Positions 41,681 through 48,839 of a stretch of 48,839 nt of DNA are shown here, in pieces. How positions within the stretch are numbered: the stretch's first letter is position 1; every line of letters begins with the position of its first letter. A program made the translations under genes and the position numbers. Source of the stretch: an uncultured Clostridia bacterium (GTDB lineage Bacteria > Bacillota > Clostridia > Christensenellales > Aristaeellaceae); the NCBI GenBank assembly GCA_934632155.1, contig CAKTXZ010000019.1:1-48839 (forward strand), in the 5' to 3' direction. The notes under the pieces were generated by a model, which saw nothing but the letters and a program-made list of their open reading frames with translations, searched no databases and was not told the DNA's origin.

Positions 41681-41762
41681 GCAGTGTAATCGCATAGGGG
41701 GTCTGTGCAATCACGAGGTCATCGTATCATCGAAAGAAAGAGCAGTGTAATCGCATGGGGGC
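41681..41762. repeat. 21-bp direct repeat, 61 bp apart
   Basis: GCAGTGTAATCGCAT followed by R and GGGG occurs at 41681-41701 and again at 41742-41762, at the start of the decayed ATPase frame. One mismatch. It may mark a duplication that accompanied gene decay. Confidence 0.75.
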
Positions 41763-42249
41763 TCAAGCTAAGCGCTCACCGCTGCATGCGCTTGCTGCGG
41801 AGAGCCCGAGCTTTTCCTATGCTTCTTCCGCCAAGAAAGCGGCAGAGGATGCTTCGATATTCCTGTCAAAATGTGATATCATCCTTTTGTTCTGGCCAAA
41901 CGGCTGCGGCAAAAGCGCCTTGTCCAGGCTTTTATCTGGTTTATATCAGCCGCAATTGCGTAAGGCTCAGCCCTGCGAGGGCGCGGTGCCGAAGGTGATC
42001 GCTTTGCAAGGTCTTATAGCAATTCCAAAACAGCCCGGCGCCGTTTTTCAGGGCACGGCCTTAGAAAGCGCTTTGGCGTCGCCGCGCAATTTCATAAGAC
42101 GGCAAAATGGAGGCTCTCCAACCGGCAAGCAGTCGGAAACCCTCCTGAATTTGTTCGCAATGCAACAGCAAACCGAGCCGGCATACTCCTTTTTTGTTCA
42201 TATCCGTATTCTTGCTGTGGCTGCTTGGCATTATGCGGCGTTGCCTTAA
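41755..42249 (+). pseudogene. Decayed ABC-transporter ATPase fragment
   Basis: A 164-codon frame with a recognisable but damaged Walker A (WPNGCGKSALSRLLSGLY; the consensus first Gly is Trp and the Thr after Ser is Ala), a Q-loop-like IPKQPGAVFQ, and no signature motif, Walker B or H-loop. It may derive from an energy-coupling-factor (EcfA-like) ATPase. No ribosome binding site precedes it. The subfamily is a guess; loss of function is likely. Confidence 0.45.
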
Positions 42250-42271
42250 AGCATTTTTCAGCTTCTATATA

Positions 42272-43120
42272 TCATCCTTTGATGCCTGCGCCGATGCTCA
42301 AGCCCGTAAGGAAATACTTTCTTGTAAACATATAGATTGCAAAGGTCGGAATGGCAGAGAGCATACAGGCAGCCAGAACACGCTCCGGGCGTCCTCCATG
42401 CGCGTCATTGAGCAGGCTGATGCCGGCTGCGATTGTTAATTTGGTTGGTGTAGTAACCGCCAGAGACGGCCACATCAAGTCATTCCATGCCTCGGTAAAG
42501 GTAAATAAAGCTACAACCGTCATGGCAGGGTAAAGGCATGGAAGCAGAATCCTTGTATAGATGATAAAATCATTTGCGCCGTCAATTCGAGCCGCTTCAT
42601 CCAGTTCGAACGGAATGCCATGAAGGAAATTTCGAAGAAGAAAAATATTGAAGACGTTTCCTATATAAGGCGTAATCAGAACCCAGAGTGAATCTGTCAT
42701 GCCGATGGCGTCGTACAGCAAATACTGAGGAACCAATGCGATCACGCCCGGTATCATCCCCAAACCGAGCAGCGTCAGAAACAGGGCTTCTTTTCCCTTA
42801 AATTCGAGCCGTTCATAGGCATATGCGGAGGCAGAGGCAACGAACAGGCATAGTATCACCTGTGACAGGGATACGATCATTGAATTCAAGATCATATTGG
42901 GAAGCGGGTTGGAAGCGTTATTCCAAACCCATACGTAGTTTTCCCATGTCCAGTCGATGGGCAGAACATTGCGTAAGCTGCCGAATTTTTTCAGTTCTTT
43001 GTTCGTTTTGAAGCTGGAAAAAGCAGAAAAAACCAGCGGGGATATCCAAATGATGACCAACAGAAGCAAGGAAAGGCCAAGAAACAGCTTTTGCCAGTTT
43101 TTCTTCAGGTAATGCTTCAT
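42272..43120 (-). CDS. Carbohydrate ABC transporter permease (MalG type)
   Basis: Second permease of a CUT1 sugar importer, 282 residues with six transmembrane segments. The EAA loop ELDEAARIDGANDFIIYTRI docks on the ATPase. N-terminal VIIWISPLVFSAFSSFKTNKEL and C-terminal FTRKYFLTGLSIGAGIKG are typical of MalG/LacG proteins. It starts 3 bp after the first permease. No ATPase is encoded here; a shared MsmX-type ATPase elsewhere is likely. Confidence 0.93.
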   Translation of the reverse strand: MKHYLKKNWQKLFLGLSLLLLVIIWISPLVFSAFSSFKTNKELKKFGSLRNVLPIDWTWENYVWVWNNASNPLPNMILNSMIVSLSQVILCLFVASASAYAYERLEFKGKEALFLTLLGLGMIPGVIALVPQYLLYDAIGMTDSLWVLITPYIGNVFNIFLLRNFLHGIPFELDEAARIDGANDFIIYTRILLPCLYPAMTVVALFTFTEAWNDLMWPSLAVTTPTKLTIAAGISLLNDAHGGRPERVLAACMLSAIPTFAIYMFTRKYFLTGLSIGAGIKG

Positions 43121-43123
43121 CCC

Positions 43124-44053
43124 TTATTCTCCCTTCCGGCGCATGAGCTTAAACTGCACAAGAGAAATCGCAAACATCATAGCCCCCAGCACCAGTGACA
43201 GGACGGACGCAATGCCGGCATTAACGCCCAGGCTGCCAAATCCGGTTTCCATAATATATTGCAAAAGCATTTTGTTTGCCGGGTGTGCAACACCGTTTAC
43301 TACCTCGATTGTAATACCGCCCTTGTTGAACATCGCCGGCTGACCCCAGATGCCAAACTCGGCAATGATGCTGGTTACGATGGTGTATTGCAGCGGAAAG
43401 CGAATAGAGGGAATTGTAACATGGAAGAAGGTCTGAAGGCCGTTTGCTCCGTCTACATGCGCCGCTTCAATGAGGGACTGCGGAACGGACGCCAGGGCAG
43501 ACTGATAAATTACCAGATTGGCGCCACATCCCCACCAAACTGTAATGATGATAAGCGCAATCCAGTTATAGGGGTTAACGGAAGTCCAGTTCAGCTTGCC
43601 CAAATTCAGCATGTTATTGATGATACCATAGCTTGCATTGAACATATAGTTCCAGGATACCATGACAACCGACAAGGAAAGCAGTGCAGGGATATAGTAC
43701 ATGGCCTGAAGAATTTTGTTGCCGCGAAAGCTGATGCTCAGTGCCCATGCAAGGAGCAGCGGCACAAGGATGCGGAAGGGGACGCAAAAAACTACGAACT
43801 TCAGCGTGTTCGCCAATCCCCAGCGCATTTGCCAGTAATACTGCGAAGCGCTGTCCACGAAAACCGTGCGAAAATTTTCCAGGCCGATGAAGGTCGGCGC
43901 CCTTCCCATGGGCCATTTTGTAAACGCAGCAAAGACGCCGGCTAATGTTGGAAATAACGTGAAGCAGATGAAGAAAAACAGGTGCGGCAGCAAAAACAGC
44001 AGCGGTATCAGCCCGCGTTTTCTCTTTTTCGCTCCAATGATTCGTCCTGCCAT
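43124..44053 (-). CDS. Carbohydrate ABC transporter permease (MalF type)
   Basis: First permease of the CUT1 importer, 309 residues with six transmembrane helices. EAA loop: SLIEAAHVDGANGLQTFFHV. ATG at 44053 follows GGGAGGG; a longer in-frame start is not supported. It lies 68 bp after the binding protein. Confidence 0.92.
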   Translation of the reverse strand: MAGRIIGAKKRKRGLIPLLFLLPHLFFFICFTLFPTLAGVFAAFTKWPMGRAPTFIGLENFRTVFVDSASQYYWQMRWGLANTLKFVVFCVPFRILVPLLLAWALSISFRGNKILQAMYYIPALLSLSVVMVSWNYMFNASYGIINNMLNLGKLNWTSVNPYNWIALIIITVWWGCGANLVIYQSALASVPQSLIEAAHVDGANGLQTFFHVTIPSIRFPLQYTIVTSIIAEFGIWGQPAMFNKGGITIEVVNGVAHPANKMLLQYIMETGFGSLGVNAGIASVLSLVLGAMMFAISLVQFKLMRRKGE

Positions 44054-44121
44054 GAAAAGTCCCTCCCGGCCTGCATGATAAAAGGGGCGGCACACGGTGT
44101 TGCCGCCCGGCTGGTTACGAT

Positions 44122-45351
44122 TTACTGCACAGCAATCGCATCAAGCGTCTGCTTCACAATCGCATCTGCATAATCCTCGGCAGAAATATGTCCATAAACG
44201 GGCTGCCAGTCAAAACCGTTGATAACCGTCGTGGTAATGATGGAATTGTACTTGTACATGGGGCTATAAGGCTCATAGTTGTTGGCAACAAACGCCTGCG
44301 GCAGGGCGGCGAATTCTTCCGTCTCACGCGGTGCAGCGGCGGCAATCAGCGAGCCAGCCTGCGCCCAGTCGATAGAATGCTCGTAGAAATAAGCCATCCA
44401 TTGTGCAATTCCGCGGCGTTCAGCATCCGTATAGCTGCGATTGGGCTGCATGAAGGAGTGCGCATCGCCATATAGCACAACGTTGTTGGCGTCAACCTGA
44501 GGAGAAGCCAGAAAACGGAATTCAAAATCATATTCCTTAATGGCGTTCATGCACCAGTTGCCGCCGCAGTAGAAAATCGCTTGGCCATCGGCAAACATGC
44601 CCGCGCAGTCATCGCCTTCATCCCAAAGATATCCGGCTTCATAGCATTCCTTCCAAAGCTGAACGCCCTTTATCATGGCGTTCTTGTCGAATGCAAGCTC
44701 GGAGGCATCCTCGCTGGCCCAGGTTTTAGCATACTGCAGATAAGCGGTCAGCATGGAATTCATGGCCCATTCAGAGGTCAGGACGCGCACATCCTCAACG
44801 TTTTCAGCAGCCAATTTTGCGCCGACCGCCTTGATTTCATCCCATGTAAGCACATTGTCGGCAAGAACCTCGGGGCAATAATTGTTTACCAGCTCCATGT
44901 TGGCATACATGCCCTCGGACGGGAAGTCCAGCGTCACCGCATAGCGCTTGCCGTTATACATGTTCAAGTCTTTGCAGGCGGGATTGTAGCGTTCAAGCGA
45001 AAAGTCGAATTCGGGATACTGAGCGAAGGTCTCCTCCATGGGCAGAATGCGATCCGTGTCAACCAGAAAAGCCAGATCGGTCGCATAACTGACAATCAGG
45101 TGCGGACACGCGCCATCATCGCCAACGGCCAGCGCAAGCTTTGCCATCAGATTGTTGTAATCGATAACGATATGCTTCAGGTGCACATCGGATTGAGAAG
45201 CATTGAAGCTGTCCACGATTTGGTTCATGGTAGAGCCGTCGTCTCCGCTGAACAGCGTCCACAGCACGATTTCCGTAGGCGCTTGGGCAAAGGCGGGCGT
45301 AATGCTCAGCAGCATAGCCAGCGCGAGGAGCAGAGTAACAATTCGTTTCAT
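44122..45351 (-). CDS. Sugar-binding protein of a CUT1 ABC transporter
   Basis: Extracytoplasmic receptor of 409 residues, family 1 solute-binding fold. Signal peptide 1-22 (LLLALAMLLSITPAFA, then QAPT), with no lipobox cysteine. Mature start TEIVLWTLFSGDDGS and the block MFADGQAIFYCGGNWCMNAI near residue 260 are typical. AAAGGAGG precedes the ATG. The sugar is unknown; the neighbouring esterase suggests an acylated oligosaccharide. Confidence 0.92.
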   Translation of the reverse strand: MKRIVTLLLALAMLLSITPAFAQAPTEIVLWTLFSGDDGSTMNQIVDSFNASQSDVHLKHIVIDYNNLMAKLALAVGDDGACPHLIVSYATDLAFLVDTDRILPMEETFAQYPEFDFSLERYNPACKDLNMYNGKRYAVTLDFPSEGMYANMELVNNYCPEVLADNVLTWDEIKAVGAKLAAENVEDVRVLTSEWAMNSMLTAYLQYAKTWASEDASELAFDKNAMIKGVQLWKECYEAGYLWDEGDDCAGMFADGQAIFYCGGNWCMNAIKEYDFEFRFLASPQVDANNVVLYGDAHSFMQPNRSYTDAERRGIAQWMAYFYEHSIDWAQAGSLIAAAAPRETEEFAALPQAFVANNYEPYSPMYKYNSIITTTVINGFDWQPVYGHISAEDYADAIVKQTLDAIAVQ

Positions 45352-45372
45352 GTTGGGTAGCCTCCTTTATAT

Positions 45373-45401
45373 TTGATAAACTATTTCAATGCCGATTTCA
45401 A
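45373..45401 (-). promoter_or_regulatory. Possible promoter of the sugar transporter
   Basis: Minus strand: TTGAAA (45401-45396), 17 bp, TATCAA (45378-45373). A second TTGAAA copy lies 11 bp downstream. Upstream, ATCAACGC/GCGTTGAT (45430-45455) forms an 8-bp hairpin directly after the stop of the preceding gene. Confidence 0.45.
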
Positions 45402-45455
45402 AACGCCCTGTTGTAATCGAGCACAACATATCAACGCTGAAAAATCGGCGTTGAT

Positions 45456-46328
45456 TCACCTTTGGGGTTCCCTGAGCAATTGATCCAGCAAATCCACAAC
45501 AGCATGCTGCTCTTTTTCCTCATGCGCATGAACGGCAACCGCAATCTGCTGATTTTGAGAAAAAAGGAGCGTTTGGCCATACATTCCGCCTTTTCCGCTC
45601 AGCCCGCTGGCTGTCATTGCTTGCAGCTCATACTCCTTGGCCAGCGCCAGCCTGACCCATTGCGCGGATAAGTATCTTTTGCCTTCGTACTTTCCCTCGT
45701 TCATGAACATCAGCGCAACCTTGAGCATATCAGCGGTTGTTATATAGAGGCCGGTAGCGCCGATCGGATACCCGTTTGGGCAGCAGCTCCAAGCCACCTC
45801 TCGGAATTTCATGGGCTGAAACAGCCGCTCCATCAAAAAACGATCGGCGTTCATTCCCGCTGTTTTGCTGATAATGCGTGAAAGAAGATAGAACGCCGCA
45901 TCGCTGTAAACGTATTTTTCGCCGGGGATATAGGCGAGCTTATGGTGAAATACGATGGACAGATAGTCCGAAGGAAATTCGGAAGCGTCTTCAGAATCAA
46001 TATCCAGAAATCCGCTGTCAAACCCGATACGATGCGTCAGCGCATGCTCGACTGTTACCAACCGCCACGCCGGATCCATATCTTGCACAAGCTCGTCCTC
46101 CAGCAGGGTGCATACTCGATCGCCAATGGACAACCGATGCTCGTCGACCAGCATTCCGATGGCGGTCATGATAAACACTTTTGCAACGGAGTAGCTGTTG
46201 TTGCAGGCATTGCATGCTTCAAAGCGGTGGTAATGGCACTGACCATTTTCATACATGGCGATATCAAATATATGAAACGGCAGATTCTCCAGCGCAGAAA
46301 CCAATTTCGTAAAGGCAAGCATTCGCAT
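45456..46328 (-). CDS. Beta-lactamase-fold serine hydrolase
   Basis: A 290-residue serine hydrolase of the class C beta-lactamase/esterase family. The catalytic SxxK is SVAK in NNSYSVAKVFI (about residue 44), a YSD tyrosine motif follows in EKYVYSDAAFYLLSRI, and SGKGGMYG is near the C terminus in place of the KTG-like box. No signal peptide, so cytoplasmic, acting perhaps as an esterase on imported acylated sugars. It has its own promoter between the AraC gene and the transporter. ATG 46328 has GAAGGA before it. Confidence 0.87.
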   Translation of the reverse strand: MRMLAFTKLVSALENLPFHIFDIAMYENGQCHYHRFEACNACNNSYSVAKVFIMTAIGMLVDEHRLSIGDRVCTLLEDELVQDMDPAWRLVTVEHALTHRIGFDSGFLDIDSEDASEFPSDYLSIVFHHKLAYIPGEKYVYSDAAFYLLSRIISKTAGMNADRFLMERLFQPMKFREVAWSCCPNGYPIGATGLYITTADMLKVALMFMNEGKYEGKRYLSAQWVRLALAKEYELQAMTASGLSGKGGMYGQTLLFSQNQQIAVAVHAHEEKEQHAVVDLLDQLLREPQR

Positions 46329-46365
46329 ATTCCTTCTTCAAAGATTAGCGTTCATTTTCGTAGCC

Positions 46366-46394
46366 ATTATAACCTGCACGTTGTCCTCTGTCAA
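46366..46394 (-). promoter_or_regulatory. Promoter of the serine hydrolase, with TTGCA repeats
   Basis: Perfect consensus on the minus strand: TTGACA (46394-46389), 17 bp, TATAAT (46371-46366). Upstream (about 46390-46465) four TTGCA elements occur, two of them TTGCATG 10 bp apart (TTGCATGAAATTGCATG), a layout like AraC half-sites. Confidence 0.75.
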
Positions 46395-46479
46395 TTGCAA
46401 AAGGCACAACAATCATTGCAAATCACGTTATTTTTCGAACAGTTACCATGCAATTTCATGCAAAAAACAACCTTTTTCT

Positions 46480-46516
46480 CAAGAAAATGCGATGGTATAC
46501 AGCGCATACCATCGCA
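46480..46516 (-). terminator. Terminator after the AraC gene
   Basis: Minus strand: TGCGATGGTAT, 7-nt loop, ATACCATCGCA, an 11-bp perfect stem, then TTTTCTT. Confidence 0.8.
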
Positions 46517-46576
46517 TCCCAATGAACGGCTACATTGCAAAAACACGAATCTCGCCAGACTTTCCCGATGCGATTG

Positions 46577-47503
46577 CTAGCGCTCTTCATTCGGCTCCAT
46601 TACGCCGGGAATTTTTAAGACCCCGCCTGCAATCTTATAATCGTCGCTAGGGGCGCGACCGGTAATTTTTCGATAGGCTCTGAAAAAATTGCTGTAATCT
46701 GAAAAGCCGGAGGCGTGCGCAGCCTCCAGCGCGGGCGTGCCGTTGGCCAGAAGCTGCTTCGCGTAAAGAATTCTGCAGTAGTTCACATACTGCATGACCG
46801 ACATCCCCGTCGACTTGTGAAAAATGCGGTTACAATAGTCCTTTGAAATGGAAAACGCATCGGCAACCATTTGCAACGTCAGCGCTTTCGTACAGTTTTG
46901 GGCAAGAAAAAGCGTCAAATGATCGGTTGGCTTGGAAACGTCGTGTGTAAACCTTGTCGGCATGATGCCGTCCATCGTCATCATCATATCCGCTACCATG
47001 GCCTGCACGAAAGCCGGGGTTAGCGCCCGTATGGCGTTTTTTTTGCTTCCGGCTGCACAACCGATCTTTCGAAAGTCTTCGTGAAGCTGCGCGACGACGT
47101 CCGGCTCGTAATACGAGCTGCCGATTCCCTTTTGAAATATCGGGTGCTGGCATTGGGCAATCATGGCGGATAACGGCGATGCGTTCCAAGCGAAGCTGAC
47201 ATATAAAACATGCCGTTCGAAGGGTTTGTCAGAGCATACAAAGAGCTTGTGCGGCACAGCCGGGCTTAGAATCAGCAGGCTGCCCGGTTCGATGGGATAG
47301 CGTTTTCCATCTGCCAAATAGACGACGTCTCCATCGACGCACAGAACAATTTCATACATTGCATGGCTGTGCAGGCAGTAATCATCCTGCGCCGTGCCGT
47401 AGGAAACGGCGTGGGTATATTGAAAGCTTTCATCGCTGAACGTGGACAGTATTTCATATCGATGCTTGCCTTCGCCGTTTTTCAGCAGCTCCCAATCCCA
47501 CAT
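46577..47503 (-). CDS. AraC-family transcription regulator
   Basis: Regulator of 308 residues: N-terminal cupin-like ligand domain (HSHAMYEIVLCVDGDVVYLADG, then PGSLLILSPAVPHKL) and C-terminal double helix-turn-helix (LTLQMVADAFSISKDYCNRIFHKSTGMSVMQYV, then AAHASGFSDYSNFFRAYRKITGRAPSDD). Probably activates the sugar-uptake genes in response to a carbohydrate. It is 18 bp after the esterase, so those two share a transcript. Confidence 0.92.
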   Translation of the reverse strand: MWDWELLKNGEGKHRYEILSTFSDESFQYTHAVSYGTAQDDYCLHSHAMYEIVLCVDGDVVYLADGKRYPIEPGSLLILSPAVPHKLFVCSDKPFERHVLYVSFAWNASPLSAMIAQCQHPIFQKGIGSSYYEPDVVAQLHEDFRKIGCAAGSKKNAIRALTPAFVQAMVADMMMTMDGIMPTRFTHDVSKPTDHLTLFLAQNCTKALTLQMVADAFSISKDYCNRIFHKSTGMSVMQYVNYCRILYAKQLLANGTPALEAAHASGFSDYSNFFRAYRKITGRAPSDDYKIAGGVLKIPGVMEPNEER

Positions 47504-47521
47504 GGCTTCTTCTCCAGTCGT

Positions 47522-48334
47522 TTAGCATTTTTCTTTGAACGATGAAAACCATTGCAGCATTCTTTGCACGGCAGAATCCCAGAATTCAAAATCATGCTTG
47601 CCCGCCCGGCATTCCATTCGCACAGGCGCCTTGCTTTCCTGCACGAAGGCTTGAAAGGCGCGGTACTGATACGGATACATTTCATCCTCCGTACCGTACA
47701 GGCAAAGATGCTCCGGCATGCTCTTGCCAGATGCCAGCGACGCATGGTACATAGCCAGCGCATCCGGGCGCTCCCGATACGCAAACCGCATACGCGCAAG
47801 CATTTCTTTCTGTTCAGGCAAATCCTCGTCATATTGCTGCGCAAGCAAATCACAGCTGAAAACCGCCGACGCGGAAGCCATTGCCCGATAACGCGCAGGA
47901 TATGCAAGCCCTATTTGTACAGCGCCGCTTCCGCCCATGGACAAGCCGGCAATAAACCGCTGCTCCGCTCTTTCGGATATGGGCAACACAGCTTCCATTG
48001 CCGCCGGCAATTCCTCAGCAATATAGCTTTCCACCTGCGGGCCGTTCGGCAGGTTGCAATACCAGCTATTGTATCCATGCGGCATAACGATGGCTAAGCC
48101 ATACTTTTCCGCATAACGCTCCATGGGAATCATGCTCATCCAATCCGAATAATCCCCTGTATATCCGTGAAGCAGGTATACCGCCGGAAATGTCAGGCTT
48201 GCATCGAAAGCCTCCTTCCGCGCTATGCTGAAATCCCTTTGTCCCGGATACTCCGGCAAAACCACCTTTACCTCCGTGCGGAAGTTCAGACATCTTGAAA
48301 AAAAGTTCAGCTGAATGGACGACATACAACTCAT
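47522..48334 (-). CDS. Alpha/beta-hydrolase esterase (tributyrin/acetyl esterase type)
   Basis: A 270-residue esterase of the EstA/esterase-D type. PAVYLLHGYTGDYSDW carries the oxyanion region, GLSMGG holds the nucleophile Ser, and GKHDFEFW near the end holds the catalytic His. No signal peptide. The ATG at 48334 is used because the promoter lies at 48428-48456; an ATG at 48325 is a close alternative and the ribosome binding site is weak for both. It probably removes acyl groups from sugars brought in by the nearby transporter; this is inference. Confidence 0.87.
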   Translation of the reverse strand: MSCMSSIQLNFFSRCLNFRTEVKVVLPEYPGQRDFSIARKEAFDASLTFPAVYLLHGYTGDYSDWMSMIPMERYAEKYGLAIVMPHGYNSWYCNLPNGPQVESYIAEELPAAMEAVLPISERAEQRFIAGLSMGGSGAVQIGLAYPARYRAMASASAVFSCDLLAQQYDEDLPEQKEMLARMRFAYRERPDALAMYHASLASGKSMPEHLCLYGTEDEMYPYQYRAFQAFVQESKAPVRMECRAGKHDFEFWDSAVQRMLQWFSSFKEKC

Positions 48335-48427
48335 CTCGTTTCCCGTTGCATTTGGCAGTAACCATAACGTGTTCTTCCCCGGCAGTGCACAGCTATACAA
48401 ACGGCTCTCCTGCCATATGGCATATAC

Positions 48428-48456
48428 AGTATAGTGAGCAAGCGAAATGTTGTCAA
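48428..48456 (-). promoter_or_regulatory. Promoter of the esterase-araC unit
   Basis: Minus strand: TTGACA (48456-48451), 17 bp, TATACT (48433-48428). It rules out longer in-frame starts of the esterase. Confidence 0.8.
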
Positions 48457-48513
48457 GACACCGTATGTCCGGGAATTGCGCGCAGGGCTGCAATACACAT
48501 CGGGCCAATGAAG

Positions 48514-48561
48514 AAAAAGACAGGAGTGACAGGGCCTCATGCGCTAAAGCCGAGCTGTCAC
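48514..48561 (-). terminator. Possible terminator of the edge gene
   Basis: Minus strand: GTGACAG, 22-nt loop, CTGTCAC, then TCCTGTCTTTTTC. The loop is large and the T run is displaced by 7 nt, so this is weak. Confidence 0.35.
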
Positions 48562-48641
48562 ACGCCAGCCTGACAAAAGGAAACAGGCCCTGTTGTCACA
48601 GGAATACGGCGCTTGGATCAATTGCTTCATATTCAATCCTT

Positions 48642-48839
48642 CTATTCCAAGTCCTGTATGCTCATTTTTTCAAGCGCTTTTTTCCGCCTGATTTGTTCTC
48701 GACAGCCGAAGTAAATTGCCAAAAGAATCAATGTGGGGATATTCGCAATCAACAGAACAGCCGCTGTCGATCCTATAATCCCCCGCCCTGTCATATCGCC
48801 GGCCGGGACAAACGAGAACAGCGATAATAACAGGGAATG
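48642..48839 (-). CDS. C-terminal part of a membrane protein, runs off the right edge
   Basis: The last 65 codons of a minus-strand gene, cut by the window edge. It contains a hydrophobic helix of about 24 residues (STAAVLLIANIPTLILLAIY) and ends in a basic cytoplasmic tail REQIRRKKALEKMSIQDLE. The family is not recognised. Confidence 0.7.
   Translation of the reverse strand, partial: HSLLLSLFSFVPAGDMTGRGIIGSTAAVLLIANIPTLILLAIYFGCREQIRRKKALEKMSIQDLE

Overview
The window looks like a chromosomal segment of a GC-rich, low-GC-lineage (Firmicutes, class Clostridia) bacterium, possibly a gut Christensenellales or Oscillospirales member; the order is a guess. Supporting signs: AAGGAGG-type ribosome binding sites nearly everywhere, consensus TTGACA-17-TATAAT promoters, a T-box upstream of tyrS, a Clostridia-like division/cell-wall (dcw) cluster headed by mraZ, a MurE with the meso-diaminopimelate motif DNPRTENP, and a TrpXYZ-type amino-acid transporter.

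Left part (1-12.5 kb): a promoter pointing off the left edge, then rho with a long low-complexity insert. Next, on the minus strand, comes an ABC transporter (ATPase, permease, binding protein) for small molecules, preceded by a 36-residue leader peptide whose residues 7-19 contain ten Tyr/Phe codons and by a 13-bp hairpin. This looks like ribosome-mediated attenuation sensing tyrosine and phenylalanine and is the most interesting find here. It is followed by a family-4 glycosyltransferase, a 280-bp array of seven to eight consecutive hairpins, an ECF sigma/anti-sigma pair with a likely self-activated promoter, rplS with a leader, and tyrS (T-box, UAC specifier) with yigZ.

Middle (12.5-26.9 kb): a long minus-strand dcw cluster, mraZ-ftsL-pbp-murE-mraY-murD-ftsW-murA-ftsQ-ftsA-ftsZ, lacking rsmH, murF, murG and murC at their usual places. 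Downstream of ftsZ lies a nucleoside phosphorylase broken by a frameshift in a six-G run.

Right part (27-48.8 kb): a metallophosphoesterase coupled to a zinc-ribbon protein, a secreted CAP-domain protein, a secreted parvulin/SurA-type foldase, a type II topoisomerase pair (parE-parC type) with thymidine kinase, and a patch of accessory or decaying genes (membrane protein with a cre-like operator, truncated remnant behind a 23-bp palindromic operator, YoaP-type acetyltransferase, a gene with an in-frame TGA). Then follow a divergent Rrf2 regulator/cysK pair in which cysK has a cysteine-containing upstream ORF, a decayed ABC ATPase, and a minus-strand carbohydrate-use locus (esterase, AraC regulator, beta-lactamase-fold hydrolase, CUT1 sugar transporter). 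A membrane protein runs off the right edge.

All calls are from reading the sequence; no database search was run. No tRNA, rRNA, CRISPR array, intact insertion sequence or prophage was seen.
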